64,000 bases of DNA from Semisulcospira habei (GCA_036245525.1 BTPG01000008.1:31229812-31293811); one strand, 5' to 3'. Shown: positions 43,297-58,241, numbered from the stretch's first letter. Translations and numbers: made by a program. Notes: generated by a model from the sequence alone, not told the origin.

Positions 43297-46200
43297 ATGG
43301 CTGGACGCTTAGGTGTTGCTCAACAGCTGTCCCTGGCTGGCATTTTCATCGGAGCTGTCTTGTGTCTCATCGGTCTCGGGGCGCCATACTGGTTTGCAGC
43401 CGAAGTCGTTAGGTCGGGTCAGTCCGCATCAGTCAACGCTGGCGTCTACCTCGTCTGTGCCCACGCTTTAGGGCAGAGTGACTGCGAGTGGATTGACACA
43501 AATGAAAGTCAGTTCTTACTCGTCTTCCAGTACGGGTGAAGAAACCTGTGCGAGTTATGCCCGGCCTGGCAACAGCTCCAAATTTTGTTAGCGAGATCCC
43601 TATTGGACCTGTTGTCAGAAGGCGTGCTGACAGGTACAGGATTCTTCCTCGTCCCTGCAGTCTTTCCCCTTGACCCCTTCACAACCCTTTTACCCTTTGA
43701 CTGTCGGTAGCGGATTTTGTCGCGATGATTCCTACAAGAATCCGCTACCGACAGCCAAAGATTTAGTGAAATCCAGCCAAACATTATGTCCTGATGCCGA
43801 GGGCAATTGCTTTTATTTTCACTGTTAACCCGTTTAGAACCGAGACAATTTGAACACCAACCAGCTGCAAGAGGTATAGATTCTCATGAGCCGTCGCAGT
43901 TGCGGGGGATCGTGAGGATCTATGCCTCTTGCTGACACCACTGTGAATCCATGTTCTTTGGACATCTAGGCTTTTTGTTGTTAAATTAACGAAGATTGCA
44001 GAATAAAAATATTCTGCGTTAGATGGCACTGAAGCTCATTAGGTCATCGACGAGAGGCATACTCTTTGTTTCTGTGCCTCTAAGTTTGTTCCATGCAAAA
44101 TTGTAACCCCTTCGATGCCGAGAAAAAAAATGGAACCACCCAATATGAGTTCAAGTGGCGAGGGTTCATGTGGATTAATAAATGTCGATGAAACTACTGG
44201 AGTCTCTGTTCCGTTATAAACGTGTAGGAGTCGTGGCGCGGCGCTAAACGGTAGAAATATTTTTTTTAAAAAACAGGCAGGAAGGAACAAAAAAAAAAAA
44301 AAAAAGCAACCTACTTAGAGCTCCTATGCCACCATAAACTCATTTAGAAGGTTCTAGTCAATACACAAACCACTTTCAGCTACTGCGATGTGAAAGTTTT
44401 CAGACCTCCCGCCATTTTGTCCACAAGAATTTGAAGAATTTGGGATAATATATTCCACGTCGTAGTATATAAATTATGGTTACAAGAGCAAGTCGTCATA
44501 TGTTTGTTGTTCACAATTTGCCGCCTCATTCTTGCAGTACATAATATTATGATTCTTGGAAAACACTGTATTCCATGAGAAGGGTCTTAACGGGAAGAAA
44601 AATTAAAATACTAAGTACTTCTGCACCACCAGCTAATACATTTACCAAGAAAAATCTGTGGCAGAGATAAAAGCATCACGTGTTCAGAATTTAAGATTTG
44701 TTCCCGGTCTAACAACGAGAGCAATTTGCCCCAAGCAACTGATCCGCTAAACTTAGATTGTCCGCCATGATATCTAAAGGTAAGTTAGATGTTCCGAGAG
44801 CGTGAGGGTCCAATTTATCTTATCCGTTACGACCAGATCAAGTTAATGCGTCAAATATTCTTTGTGGTTGGATTCGGGGCCTCGGTTCTAGGGCCCAAAA
44901 ACATAACTGAGGCCCCAGCTGAGGTTAATACCTCCAATGGAAGGTTGTGGCTCTTGGTCGTTAAATGAACAAAGATTTCAAAACACAAACTATGCCTCCA
45001 GCGGAAAAGAGGTGTTAATGCTGTCTCAAATACTCTGTCTCGCTGCGGCATGTTTGTTACAGGTTTTATGTATGTCGTGCGGGGTTGCAGCACTGCGTGT
45101 GTGATTGTGGGAGGGATATGCGCCCTGGTGGCGCTCTCTCTGGCTTGCTGTGGTCGTGGACGCCTCATAGTACTGGGAGTCATCTGCTTCGTTGCGGGTA
45201 AATCGGTATATTTATGTATTCCCCAATGCGCAAAGGGCCATCGAACCGACGTCGGCCGCCGTTAGCCCGCGCACGGCCGTGCTCGGGCCAACGGCGGCCT
45301 ACGTCGGCCCGATGGCCTTTTGCGCATTGGGTCGTTCATTTGATTGGTCCACATGCCTATGCATTTATTCGTGCATCCGACAATCCACTTATTCAGTCAT
45401 CTTCCTCCCTTCCCTGTGCAGGATAAACACGAGAGAGATGACTTGCCGGGCATGTAAAATGCAAGGTCACACCGAGCAAAGACAGAAACACGCTTAGAAA
45501 GGACAAGTACAACACAGCTTATTACATTTTTCTGGCTAAAATCAGTTTTATCAAAATAGATTCAGAGACATGAATGTCCATACGTACTTATCACACAGTG
45601 TCTATAGTCCATTATTTTCTGTCTATATGTCTATTTTTGTAAAACCTGAAAAATTAATGAACTCAGTTGTACTTGTCGTTTCTAAGCGCGTTTCTCGGAT
45701 GAGTATCTTTCTCCTTTTCTACGCCAGTGAATTCTCCCAGTCGCCCTTTCTTGAGAATGAAATCATACATTTTTTCGATATCCTTTGAGGCCTGCATCAC
45801 TGTTCTGGAGACAGATCGAACATGATAGTTCGAGGGTGGTGTCGGAATAGCTTGGCGCCTACAGGCGCCAAGCTATTCTGACATCACCCTTGAACTATCA
45901 TGGTCGATGCACATCCTATCACAGCAGGTCGGAGCTTTTCTATGATGGGCTGTGCTTCTCTCCCTAACAATCTGCCACTATCTGTTAATGTAGCAGCAAG
46001 TGAACGCTTACCAACTATTGGGGACGTGGCCACAGTAACATAGAGAACTTTTCAGGACGACATTTACATAACGCCATATGTCCTAGTCTTACCGCGCGGT
46101 GCTTTCTGGGATCCATACATAGTACCCTCTCTAAACACCAAAACAACCACGGCTTACTCTACACTAGAATCAATGAAATCGCGCTTCTGACAAAAGCGGT

Positions 46201-47309
46201 AAAACCATGAACACAACCTGAAGCAGAACAACTTTTACGATTCATCGTCACTGCTATAGGTATCCATCGTTTACATTGTTTGCATTACAAAACAGCGAAA
46301 CTCAACAGAATCAGCGATTAGCGGATCAGACCGACGCAGCCGACAAAGAGGATAAAGCGAAACCGTCGTTTGCATTGTTTGATTTGTGGTGACTGGATTC
46401 ATGTTGTAAAAGGTTCTATAAAACAGAGGTGGCGAGTTCGTATACAATCATTTAAAGACAGACCTCGCGACTCCCATTCTCAAAGTGTTTGATTCATAGT
46501 CACTACGAGATTCGCTCTCGGTGACTATGATTCAAACGGTTTCAGAATGGGCTGTCTTGAAATGATAGTATAGAACACTCCACTTTTTTGCTATGATGGT
46601 CAAACTGCTCTCCTTCTCTGTTTCAGCTGCTGTGGGCGCTGTAGCACCAGGCGTGTTTGCCAACAAGTTTGACCAAGTTAAAAGCACCATCCCGGCTGCG
46701 GCTGCCAACGTCCTCTCCTTCGAATGGGCCTTTTACATGTTTTGCGCCGGTGTCGCTGTCCTCGGAATCGCGTCCATTATGGCCTGCATCTCGCCTCCTG
46801 TTAATCCCAACGAAGGCATGTTCCTCGGCTACAGCCAATCAGGTTTGCAGATACAGTTGTGCGGCTCGGAAACTTAGTGAACACAGAAAAAAGAAAAGAA
46901 TGCCTATCCGATAGTTCAGATAGAACAAACAGAGGGGAAAGGAAAATTGTGTTGTAATTGTCCTTTCTAAACGTGTTTCATTTTCATTGGTTATTTTTTT
47001 TATTTATTTATTTATTTATTTATTTTTTGCAGCTGCAGGTGCAACCTACGTGCTCGGAAAAGTCATACGCGCTCTACCCTTTCCCTCAGATGTCCCGATT
47101 CCAAAGTTTGTTTCTCAATGCTGGAATAACGTGAAAAAATTGCAATGTTCCCTAATTCTGATCCAGGTCCATCGGTGTTCATGACGCAGTCGCACATGCA
47201 AACGGGCCATCATCCTTACGCCACCCTCCAGAACACCTCCACCATGGCGACAGGCACCTCCGCCCCAGGAGTCAAGATGTTCAGCATTTCGTCCAATGCC
47301 ATTTACTGA
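43297..47309 (+). CDS. Claudin/PMP22-like four-pass membrane protein (four exons)
   Basis: Exons 43297-43507, 45063-45197, 46627-46842 and 47167-47309 (stop TGA) join with GT-AG introns in phase 1 to give 705 nt, 234 residues. Membrane segments are at about 10-32, 75-98, 103-126 and 148-170. The first outer loop has W32, 'GVYLVC' (the GLWxxC-like motif, C54) and C63, the cysteine pair of the claudin/PMP22 superfamily; such proteins form or modulate cell junctions and membrane barriers. 'NES' at the exon 1/2 junction could be glycosylated. The C-terminal tail (171-234) is Ser/Thr-rich and ends 'SSNAIY'. The donor of exon 3 (CAG/GTTTGC) is weak. An inverted paralogue lies at 9005-10800. Introns and the 3' flank are full of hairpin MITEs. 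The exact subfamily is unknown. Confidence 0.85.
43692..43761. mobile_element. Family D MITE in intron 1
   Basis: ACCCTTTGACTGTCGGTAGCGG and the inverse 'ccgctaccgacagccaaag' around 'gatgattcctacaag'. Confidence 0.85.
43825..44042. mobile_element. Family B MITE in intron 1
   Basis: TTAACCCGTTTAGAACCGAG at left; 'gattctcatgagccgtcgc' and 'gggatcgtgaggatctatgc' arms. The right end is decayed. Confidence 0.8.
44043..45062. other. Intron 1 remainder of the claudin-like gene
   Basis: Holds a family B fragment near 44104-44180, an A-run near 44290 and a further B-like right arm near 44940-45015 ('gatttcaaaacacaaac', 'cagcggaaaagaggtgtta'). No exon-like sequence was recognised. Confidence 0.55.
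45222..45332. mobile_element. Family C MITE in intron 2
   Basis: CCCAATGCGCAAAGGGCC to TTTTGCGCATTGGG. It starts 24 bp after the exon 2 donor. The homologous intron of the inverted paralogue runs on without it. Confidence 0.92.
45440..45710. repeat. Fold-back repeat R in intron 2
   Basis: 'acacgcttagaaaggacaag' near 45488 and the inverse 'gttgtacttgtcgtttctaa' near 45667 form arms about 150 bp apart. Confidence 0.65.
45808..45925. mobile_element. Family A MITE in intron 2
   Basis: 'gatcgaacatgatagttcga' and 'cttgaactatcatggtcgat' arms around the perfect GGCGCCTACAGGCGCC centre. Outer ends lost. Confidence 0.85.
46000..46438. other. Intron 2 remainder
   Basis: No exon or repeat recognised. 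Confidence 0.45.
46439..46573. mobile_element. Hairpin MITE with TATA-flanked ends, next to exon 3
   Basis: 'tatacaatcatttaaagac' and its inverse 'gtcttgaaatgatagtat' are the ends; 'tttgattcatagtcac' and 'gtgactatgattcaaa' pair inside. It ends about 54 bp before the exon 3 acceptor. TA-type target (Tc1/mariner-like) suggested. Confidence 0.8.
46930..46990. repeat. Single arm of fold-back repeat R in intron 3
   Basis: 'gtgttgtaattgtcctttct' and 'aaacgtgtttc' match one R arm. Confidence 0.5.
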
Positions 47310-47316
47310 GTCCTCT

Positions 47317-47505
47317 TTATACACCAGGAGATAGATCGACCCTGATGGTATAAATGCGTCTGAAGATGAACCGTGTTCGTTTAAGGGTAGAGCCCGCTTG
47401 CCTCGGCGCTTGAGATGGCCTGACCCAATGTGCAAAAGGCGATCGGGCCGACGTCGGCCCGATCGCCTTTTACGCATTGGGTAGCAGCCTGCTTGGCGTT
47501 AACCC
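47317..47505. mobile_element. Family A MITE remnant with nested family C
   Basis: 'ggagatagatcgaccctgat' and 'gtttaagggtagagcccgct' remain of family A. A short family C element (47424-47483) interrupts the centre. Lies just after the claudin-like stop codon. Confidence 0.55.
47424..47483. mobile_element. Family C MITE, short perfect copy
   Basis: CCCAATGTGCAAAAGGCGAT to its inverse ending GCATTGGG, with a 'cgggccgacgtcggcccg' centre. Confidence 0.92.
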
Positions 47506-47713
47506 ATTCAGTGCCAGTTGCAGATTGTGACTTTGCAGTCTTCGTTAATTTTTACGCACACAAAAAACTAGCTGTCCCATAAACATGGATTCAAAGTGGT
47601 GTCAGCAAGAGGCACAGATCCTCATGAGCCCCCGCAAATGCAGGGGCTCATGGGGATCTATGCCTCTTGTTTGTTTGGTGGCGTTCAAATTTTCTCGACA
47701 TTGAACGGCTTAA
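47499..47713. mobile_element. Palindromic MITE, family B
   Basis: TTAACCCATTCAGTGCCAG at left, 'gcccccgcaaatgcaggggc' at the centre and GAACGGCTTAA at right. Confidence 0.88.
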
Positions 47714-47851
47714 ACCCAAACACCAAATAGCTTCACCTTCCTAAATAGCACTGGACTCAGTCACAGTGTCTTACTCGTTCACCATTATTTGCCGATAAAA
47801 GTTTAGAGTAGTGTTGTTGTTGTTGTTGTTGTTGTTTTCATATTTGTTTTA

Positions 47852-48297
47852 TTAAAAGCGGAAGGATACGCATAGCTGTAGTCCGTATTAGTGAGGTTTC
47901 GTTTGCAACGAACGACTCCCAACAACAAACGAGAACGAACTCACGGCGGATAACCAGTTACTACCATTAGCTTTAACCCATTCAGCCCTGACGCACCACA
48001 GCAGGAGATGGGTCGACCACGATAATTCAAGGGTAGTGCCAGATTAGCTTGACGCCTGTCAGCGCCAGCTAATCTGGCACTGCCCGTGAGTTATCATGCT
48101 CGATCCATCTCCTGCAACTAGTGCATAGTCGTTAGATGACGCCTCCAAAATTTGGAAATACGGCCGTCGGGCTGAATGAGTTAAAAGCGGAATCTGTAGT
48201 CCGTATTAGTGAGGTTTCGTTTGCAACAAACGACTCCCAACAACGAGCGAGAACGAACTCACGGCGGATAACAAGTTACTACCATAAGCTTTAACAA
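47852..48297. repeat. Direct duplication of a TTAA-bounded unit flanking a MITE
   Basis: The unit 47852-47976 (TTAAAAGCGG ... GCTTTAA) recurs at 48181-48297, about 90% identical by eye. The family A MITE at 47973-48184 lies exactly between, sharing TTAA with both units. A third copy is in 63300-63430. Confidence 0.8.
47973..48184. mobile_element. Palindromic MITE, family A
   Basis: TTAACCCATTCAGCCCTGACG to TCGGGCTGAATGAGTTAA; the centre is 'gacgcctgtcagcgcc'. Confidence 0.92.
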
Positions 48298-48506
48298 TTC
48301 ATCCCACACACCTTCACGGAGATGTTTGAAGTGTTTCCTGTTCTTATGGCAGAAGCCGTGACATCGCTCTCGTTCCTTGTTGGAAGGTTTCGGCGTAAAC
48401 GTAGCCTCTCTGTTTTCTATTTTCTGCGTAGAAAGGCATTGAATGCATTAAAGAAGTGTACGGTACCCGTACTAAAGAACTATTGATGTCATTTTCATTT
48501 CTTTGA

Positions 48507-48599
48507 ATTAGCCCTTTCCTAGTCTGTAGCGGTTTTAGTCGCGATGATTCCTGTCGGAATCATCGCGACTAAAACCGCTACAGACACGGAAAGGGTTAA
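48507..48599. mobile_element. Family D MITE, best-preserved copy
   Basis: TTAGCCCTTTCCTAGTCTGTAG to its inverse ending GGAAAGGGTTAA, a near-perfect hairpin around 'gattcctgtcggaatc'. Confidence 0.93.
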
Positions 48600-48765
48600 G
48601 AAGTTCCAAAGCTCTATAAAGCCGCCCTGGTCGCAAAGGCGATAACTAACATGTTGCTACGTGGGAGTTGTCGTCCTTGGAACCAGATGTGCATCATCAT
48701 TGATGATTTTGTACCATCGTGTACAGGAGTAATGTTTTGTATTTGCTAACGTTGTTTGTCTTCAT

Positions 48766-48771
48766 AATAAA
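48766..48771 (+). terminator. AATAAA poly-A signal candidate
   Basis: An AATAAA hexamer about 1.46 kb after the claudin-like stop codon. It could end that transcript, but it also abuts a SINE-like repeat, so the link is weak. Confidence 0.2.
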
Positions 48772-48774
48772 AAA

Positions 48775-48986
48775 TGATTATTAATGGTTCTGTTTGCTTC
48801 ACTTCACTCAGTAAAAGAGAGAGAGAGAGAGAGAGTGAGCGAGAGAGAGAGATACTGAACGGAATTGAAACTTTATATAGTAAGGGTAAAGACAGAAGGC
48901 ACGCAGGCCTTTTTCCACGTGTCCTTAGTAACATTTTAATTATAACACTAGGAAAGATAACGAGACAAATAAAAGAAAAATATTTT

Positions 48987-48990
<4 letters not shown>
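48775..48990 (-). mobile_element. SINE-like repeat, inverted copy of 33880-34123
   Basis: Read on the minus strand it has 'cctgcgtgccttctgtcttt' and 'ataaagtttcaattccg' in the same order as the other copy; a (GA)n tract replaces the TTCAA tail and (CA)n marks the head. Confidence 0.75.

Positions 48991-49058
<68 letters not shown>
48991..49058. repeat. (CA)n microsatellite
   Basis: About 68 bp of CA. Confidence 0.97.
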
Positions 49059-49061
<3 letters not shown>

Positions 49062-49594
49062 TATATAGTCAATGTACCAGTTTAAACAAAAAACAATTTC
49101 ACTTCCATAAAAGTGACTAAATTACCACCCAAAAAGCGGTAAAAAAATGAAAAGAAAAAAGCGCGATAAGGGAGAGTAAATGCTTCATTTTTTTTTATAT
49201 CCACGGTCAAACTGCTTTTTCAACAAACAATAAATGTTAAGAAAAACAAAATGCCATCGCTTTTTTTAAAAACCCCAAATGATTTTAAAATACAGCTTTC
49301 GATTTACAGAAAGAAATATAACATTATTAGTTGAAACGACACTTTTGAGTCAGAGCACACCTGTTGCCACCTGTTATGTACAACCGCAAGAGACTCCTCA
49401 ATGGGAAGAATAAGTGGGCCTGAATACACATGAACATCTATGCCTTTTGTAGATGTCAGTATTAGTCATATACAGCTCACAAGGTCAGTAATTGTTTCAT
49501 TTTTTCATATCCAGGGTCGCACAGCTTTTTCCAAAAATTAATAGCACATGAGCAGCCCAAAAGTCTCAACGATCGGCAATTCAAGATACGACTA
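49059..49594. other. No gene recognised
   Basis: A/T-rich sequence with poly-A and poly-T tracts. Confidence 0.5.
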
Positions 49595-49807
49595 TTAACT
49601 CATTCAGCCCGACGGCCGTATTTCCCAAAGTTTGGAGGCCTCATCTACGACTATGCACCAGTTGCAGGAGGTGGATCGACCATGATAATTCAAGGGCAGT
49701 GCGAGATTAGCTTGGCGCCGACAGGCGCTAAGCTAATCTGGCACTACCCTTGAATTATCATGGTCGACCCATCTCCTGCTGTAGTGCGTCAGGGCTGAAT
49801 GGGTTAA
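49595..49807. mobile_element. Palindromic MITE, family A
   Basis: TTAACTCATTCAGCCCGACGG to GGGCTGAATGGGTTAA, centre GGCGCCGACAGGCGCT. Confidence 0.93.
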
Positions 49808-49883
49808 GTCGATAGATCATCAAATGCAAGTTGAAACGGTCATGAAAAACGTTCTTGGTAAATCTGATGATATTTATTCTACA

Positions 49884-49968
49884 AGCGCCAAACTAATCTG
49901 GCACTATCCTTCAATTGTCATGGTTGATCCGTCTCCTGCTGTGTTGCTTTGGAGCTGAAATGGGTTAA
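49884..49968. mobile_element. Family A MITE, right half
   Basis: 'gcgccaaactaatctggcac' to GCTGAAATGGGTTAA. Confidence 0.75.
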
Positions 49969-49972
49969 CCTC

Positions 49973-50180
49973 TTAACCCCAATGCCCCATTTCCCAAATT
50001 GTGGAGTTGCCACCTGACAACTATGTACCAGTTGCCGCAGGAGATGGATGGACCGTATTAATTCAAAGGTACTGCCAGATTAGCTTGGCGCCTTCATGCG
50101 CCAAGCTAATCTGGCAGTACCTTTGAATTATCACGGTCCATTCATCTCCTGCTGTAGGGTCTTGGGGCTAAATGGGTTAA
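49973..50180. mobile_element. Palindromic MITE, family A
   Basis: TTAACCCCAATGCCCCATTTC to GGGGCTAAATGGGTTAA, with centre GGCGCCTTCATGCGCC. It begins 5 bp after the previous copy's TTAA. Confidence 0.9.
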
Positions 50181-50690
50181 ACACGCAGGCTAGCGCCATC
50201 AAAAGGCGCTAGATGGACGCCAGGTTATGACCGTTGTCCTTGCGGCACTGTCAGTTTATCTCCACCTGTCAATCACCCACCGGAAACCCGCCCTTACCAC
50301 CCGCTATAAAAATGGTAAGCGCCACAGGAAGCCAAGGGCCTATGCTGATGACCGCTTTTGACTGTTGTAAATTGACACAAGTAAGTGGTCATTTAATGAA
50401 TCACACTTCAATAGACCCTTGTAGTGTTTCGGTGCCATGATGAATTTCGTGCATGCTCAGCGCTACTCAGAAAATTTCGAGTAAACAAACGACTACACGA
50501 CTTGTGACCTAGGAGCTCTGTCGATCTCTAAACTACGCCTGTAGAGCCTAGAGGTACTACTAAAAAGCCATGCTAACAGCTTCGACTTTTACTCGAATAA
50601 ACAATGCTCGCCCAGGCCAATGCGGCTATTATAGAACGCGATCACGTGGTTTTCCTGCATAGCCGGTCTTTGTACAGAGCGACACTATAC
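50181..50690. other. No gene recognised
   Basis: A small 'aaggcgctagatggacg' hairpin-like piece at the start; otherwise unique-looking sequence. Confidence 0.45.
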
Positions 50691-50699
50691 AGTGGAATA

Positions 50700-51110
50700 T
50701 TTACAACAAAGAAAAGGGACTAGAAAGAACAAGAACAAAACAACTGATTACATTTCGAGGTTTGAGGATTCTGTCTGTATTCCTGTGCTGAAATGGGTTT
50801 TAATCTGTTTTCAGCATATGCACCGTGAGATGGCCGTAAAGACGCCTGCTCGGCGTTAAACCTAAATAAATAAATAACTCAACATATAGACTCACACAGA
50901 CAGATATGAACCACAAGTACATAGCTTCTCATTGATAAATACTCAACGTATTGTCTATTTCTGAATGTGTGGACATCATCGCGACTAAAACCGCTACCAA
51001 AACGCAAAGGCTTAATCTGAAAATGTAATGATACTTGTGTCGCACTTGTTCGTTCTAGGAGTGTTTCTTTCTTTGTTAGGAATCTCTTTGAGCACGCTTG
51101 ACAGTAAACG
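50700..51110. repeat. Fold-back repeat R with family D half inside
   Basis: 'actagaaagaacaagaacaa' near 50718 and the inverted 'cttgttcgttctaggagtg' near 51045 are arms. 'catcgcgactaaaaccgcta' at 50978-51016 is a family D right half. Confidence 0.55.
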
Positions 51111-51191
51111 TTTTGGTCTAGATCCTGAGGCAAAAATAGTCTGGCTGTGGTTTTTATTCCGCTATTTTAAACCCTTTTGAGCATGTAGCTA

Positions 51192-51224
51192 CCCATATCG
51201 AGGGTTCCGGGCGTAAGAGCCGTA
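51192..51224. repeat. Left terminal inverted repeat of the 5.9-kb transposon
   Basis: Matches 57072-57104 inverted with one mismatch. Weaker similarity continues for about five more bases inward. Confidence 0.85.
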
Positions 51225-52383
51225 TCTCGTTTTCCCACAATTTTACAGGAGAGCAGTTTGAAAGTTTTGAAAATTTATTTCTATTTAGTGCTTGAGTTCC
51301 TGGTATCAAAACATGTATCAGTTGAAAGCTTGTTTTCTCCTCTGTACTTTCAAATGAACATTTTGAAACAGTCATTTTTATTTAGCGTACATTTGGCAAA
51401 TAAACAATGTTGACATTATTTACGGTCCTTATGCACGCTCAGAGTAAAAGGTTTGCAGCCACCTGTGCCTGCGTAAAGACAGGGCTGCTAAATGACAGTG
51501 TCAGGCACGCCCAAAATGGCCAGTATATACGTAAACATTCCCGCCTGAGGACCGCAGCTAGGTTTCCTCCTAGGCTGCGTTTCTGAAATGGGTCATGTTG
51601 ATATTGCCTGACAGCCGCAGAAAGAGTTACTGCTGTCAAGGGGTGAGGAAAAACAGACTCCTCTACGGACGCAAAAGCTCTAAATAGTTATAAGGCCTTT
51701 ACGCCCGGCAACTGCACGGTGAAATTGCCATTACCGGACATGGAAAAGAACAGTATAATCAAACAAGACTCTTTAGCAGGAGATAAAAACAAGCATAGAA
51801 CTGCTGCATGAGTGTAAGAAGATCGTAAAACATGTACGGAGAATAGCGGTCCACAACTTAAAACTGTTCAATCTAGCAGGATCTATGTAATACGAGTCCA
51901 AGGAGACTGACCAGTGACAGATTACATTTTCACATGTTTTTAACTGATCAGTCCACTTAAGCTGTGCACTCTATACGGAGAAAAACAACCAAACATGAAA
52001 TCAGCGATACTGACAGCAATAATGGCATTATCAAAATACAGGAACATCTCGTTACACGTGAAGAGAAAGTAACTATGCAGAAATGAAAGAGAACTCACCC
52101 AATGATGTCGTTGTGGCATGTTTGATAAGTGTCTTACCATTCACAGTTATCATTTACAAGTCATATTTTCAGTTCAAAAAGCATACGTAGCACAGGCTTT
52201 GATTTCAGTCTTCTCAGCATGTCAACATTTGAAGAAGAAGGAAAAAGAAAAGAAATTCCAACATCCAAGGATTGAGTTTTCTGACACAAAATCACATATT
52301 ATTGAAATTTGAAGTCCGCTTATTATGTCCATATTACAATATTTACAGTTCCTCACTGTCAAACTTGTGTCAGAGCTCAGAGT

Positions 52384-52389
52384 TTTATT
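52384..52389 (-). terminator. AATAAA poly-A signal of the transposon gene
   Basis: AATAAA on the minus strand, 60 bp beyond the stop codon at 52449, a normal distance for transcript cleavage. Confidence 0.6.
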
Positions 52390-52448
52390 CTGGCCAAGTG
52401 TGCCATTGCCAGACATGACTCCGAGATGATCTGTTCTAATGACCTGTT

Positions 52449-55854
<3,406 letters not shown>

Positions 55855-55995
55855 CTGTAAACGAGAACAAGAGATTAATTAGTGCCCGTGTTCAGAAACC
55901 TACATTTTATTTATGTATAAATCAGTTTACAAGGAGTGTAAGTTATCCAAGTTACCACGCTAGCATTCAGATCAGTTGGAAAATGTGTGTTTGTC

Positions 55996-56080
<85 letters not shown>
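55996..56080. repeat. (GT)n microsatellite in the 5' intron
   Basis: About 85 bp of GT between the noncoding exon (donor at 56092) and the coding exon (acceptor at 55855). Confidence 0.95.
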
Positions 56081-56087
<7 letters not shown>

Positions 56088-56093
56088 CTTACC

Positions 56094-57071
56094 GTGGTAG
56101 AAACTCGTCCCGTAATCAGCGTCCTGGCACAGGATGGTCGGATGAAAGAATAAAAACGTGTGTATAATTCGTAAAGCCAACGGTTTCTTCCGGTTTGAAA
56201 GGATGTGTCAGTCTGCACCTGGGGACTGAAACTGTGCAGGCCTGTCAAGTTAGGAATGTCTGGAATTCAGTTTCTGGCCTGTCAGGGACACAGAGACTGA
56301 TCTATATACATGTCTCTAGTGTAGTCAGCGTAACATTTTTTTTTTTTTTTTTTTTTTTTTTTTGTTCTTTTCACGGCACTACGATATCTTTTCAGTTTTG
56401 AACAGTAGTTTGCCTCCTGTTACCATCTTTGATGCGTGTATGTACTTACTAATAAGCTAGCATTGATTTGGTAACCAATATACGTATATGGATTTGGTGA
56501 CTTGCCAAATTATATTCCGCTTTTCATAATAGTCTACGGTTAAACACAGTGTCGGAAATCGTCAGTTATCTTTGTTGTTTAATGGCATGCCTCTAAAATG
56601 CGTGCAAGCCAGGCATGGTACTGTCTTCATGCTGTCCTTTTAGCAGGTACTTTTATTGTTTCTTTGCCAGCTGGACGATCGTAACGGCATCTACCGTCTT
56701 TAAGCTTTCGAAATCAGTGTGCTTTGTTCAGACTTCTGCCTGCTTAAAAATGGTAGCTGGAGTTACGGCTCTTCAGCATGCACGATGCGCCGAGTGCCTG
56801 AATGTAAACACGCGCGCGGTGGACCAGGCACATACAGATAAGGCCTTTACGCCCCCGCCACTGGTAATAGCGCGCTTCTTATACACTGCCGTAATTCAAG
56901 ATGCGGCTGTCTGGCATGCAGCTGTCTCACCCAAAACCGTTAATTGATTTAAGTTCTCATCAATAACACATTATATATGTGACTGATTGAAATATGGATA
57001 TCACAGGATAAATCTACACACAAAAACGGTTTTGGCGATATAAAAATCACAAAATCGCCAAAATGTCGATT
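56094..57071 (-). other. Transposon 5' region and promoter
   Basis: Contains a T-run at 56337-56363, a subterminal motif at about 56840 and presumably the transposon promoter and first exon. No coding sequence was recognised. Confidence 0.5.
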
Positions 57072-57104
57072 TACGGCCCTTACGCCCGGAACCCTCGATA
57101 TGGG
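57072..57104. repeat. Right terminal inverted repeat of the 5.9-kb transposon
   Basis: 'tacggcccttacgcccggaa' onward; pairs with 51192-51224. Confidence 0.85.
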
Positions 57105-57290
57105 GACAATAAACATGTACACATGGTTATGAAAAAAATAGGGCAGCTTTATTCAGTTTTGCATTTTGAATTTAGTACAATCAAACTTTGACGTACTGAA
57201 ATTTTTCGACAGCGTCGAAAACTGACAGTAAGACAAAGTTATATATTTTTTTAAGACCACGAGAGTGAGATTCTCATTATCCATAATACA

Positions 57291-57454
57291 AGTTATTGGT
57301 AGCAGGGGTTTGCTACACGGGCCCTTGTAGGCCTTCGGGAGGTCAAAGTAACCATTGCACCCAGAAGGTCAAAAGCCTGAGGGAGTAAAATAGTTACTTT
57401 TGACCTCCCGAAGGCCTACAAGGATCCGTGTAGCAAACCCCTCCTATCAATAAT
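57291..57454. mobile_element. 164-bp hairpin element
   Basis: Arms of about 65 bp ('gcaggggtttgctacacggg', 'ggccttcgggaggtcaaag' and inverses) with a 35-bp loop. Few mismatches. Confidence 0.85.
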
Positions 57455-58241
57455 GTATTTGCCTTCACTCCTCCGCTGCATTTGTGAAAGTAGTCGAGTT
57501 GATCTAACTTCGAACGTCTGTGGCTTCTGCTACAGTTGACCTAAATACATGTTCTGAGCGAGACCCTGCAGTTGCAAGGGGTCACGGTCATGCGCAAACA
57601 CCGCTCTTGACTTTTGGAAAACGCTTTACGTATTGTCAACGTATTGTTAGATTAATGCGATTTAACTGTGGGTACGTGTGTTTCCGATTGTTGGTCACTA
57701 AAATAAGAAAAAAGAAAGAAAGAAATAGTTCGTAATTTAATATTAGGCATTGAAGCGACGATCGTGTGACATTGACCTTTTCCGACATTCTCAATCCGGG
57801 GAAAGGCCTGCCCTATTTTTAGTCTCGCGAGTTTCGACAGAAAATATTTTTGAAAATTGGACACTGTCGTCTTAAAAACAACTCTAGAGTTTATAGTTTC
57901 GAACTATACTAAGAAGCTTCGTTGTTTTTCTCTTCTCTCTTTCACATTTGATACTAGAGAGTCGAAAATGAGGTCATAACGCGTAATACAGGGGGCTACA
58001 AGAAGACCACCATTAGTCGATACAATGGTTTTTAGTGTTTTTGTCACATGGTACGGTTTGCGCTAAAAAGATTGGACTTTTGACGTAGGGATGAAACAAT
58101 GTGATTTCAGCTTCTGAAACTAATGTAATCTCCGAAATCCTTTCCAAAAGTCGGCAAGTCGTAGAATTGAAAGTGTTAAGAATGACAAAATACTAATAAT
58201 GCACGACTACTGTGAGGTTGACAGCGACTGTGCTTAGCAAT
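57455..58241. other. No gene recognised
   Basis: Unique-looking sequence with short open frames only. Confidence 0.5.

Noticed and set aside
45570..45788. 72-codon frame in intron 2 of the claudin-like gene
   Set aside because: Lies across fold-back repeat R; no conservation in the paralogous intron.
47000..47184. Alternative exon in intron 3 ('AGATYVLGKVIRALPFPSD')
   Set aside because: A strong T-rich acceptor at 47031 exists, but joining exon 3 to it does not give the open C-terminus that exon 4 at 47167 gives; kept only as a possible splice variant.
52118..52312. Short plus-strand frame next to the transposon gene
   Set aside because: Shadow of the 3' flank of the minus-strand gene; Lys/Glu-rich by A content.
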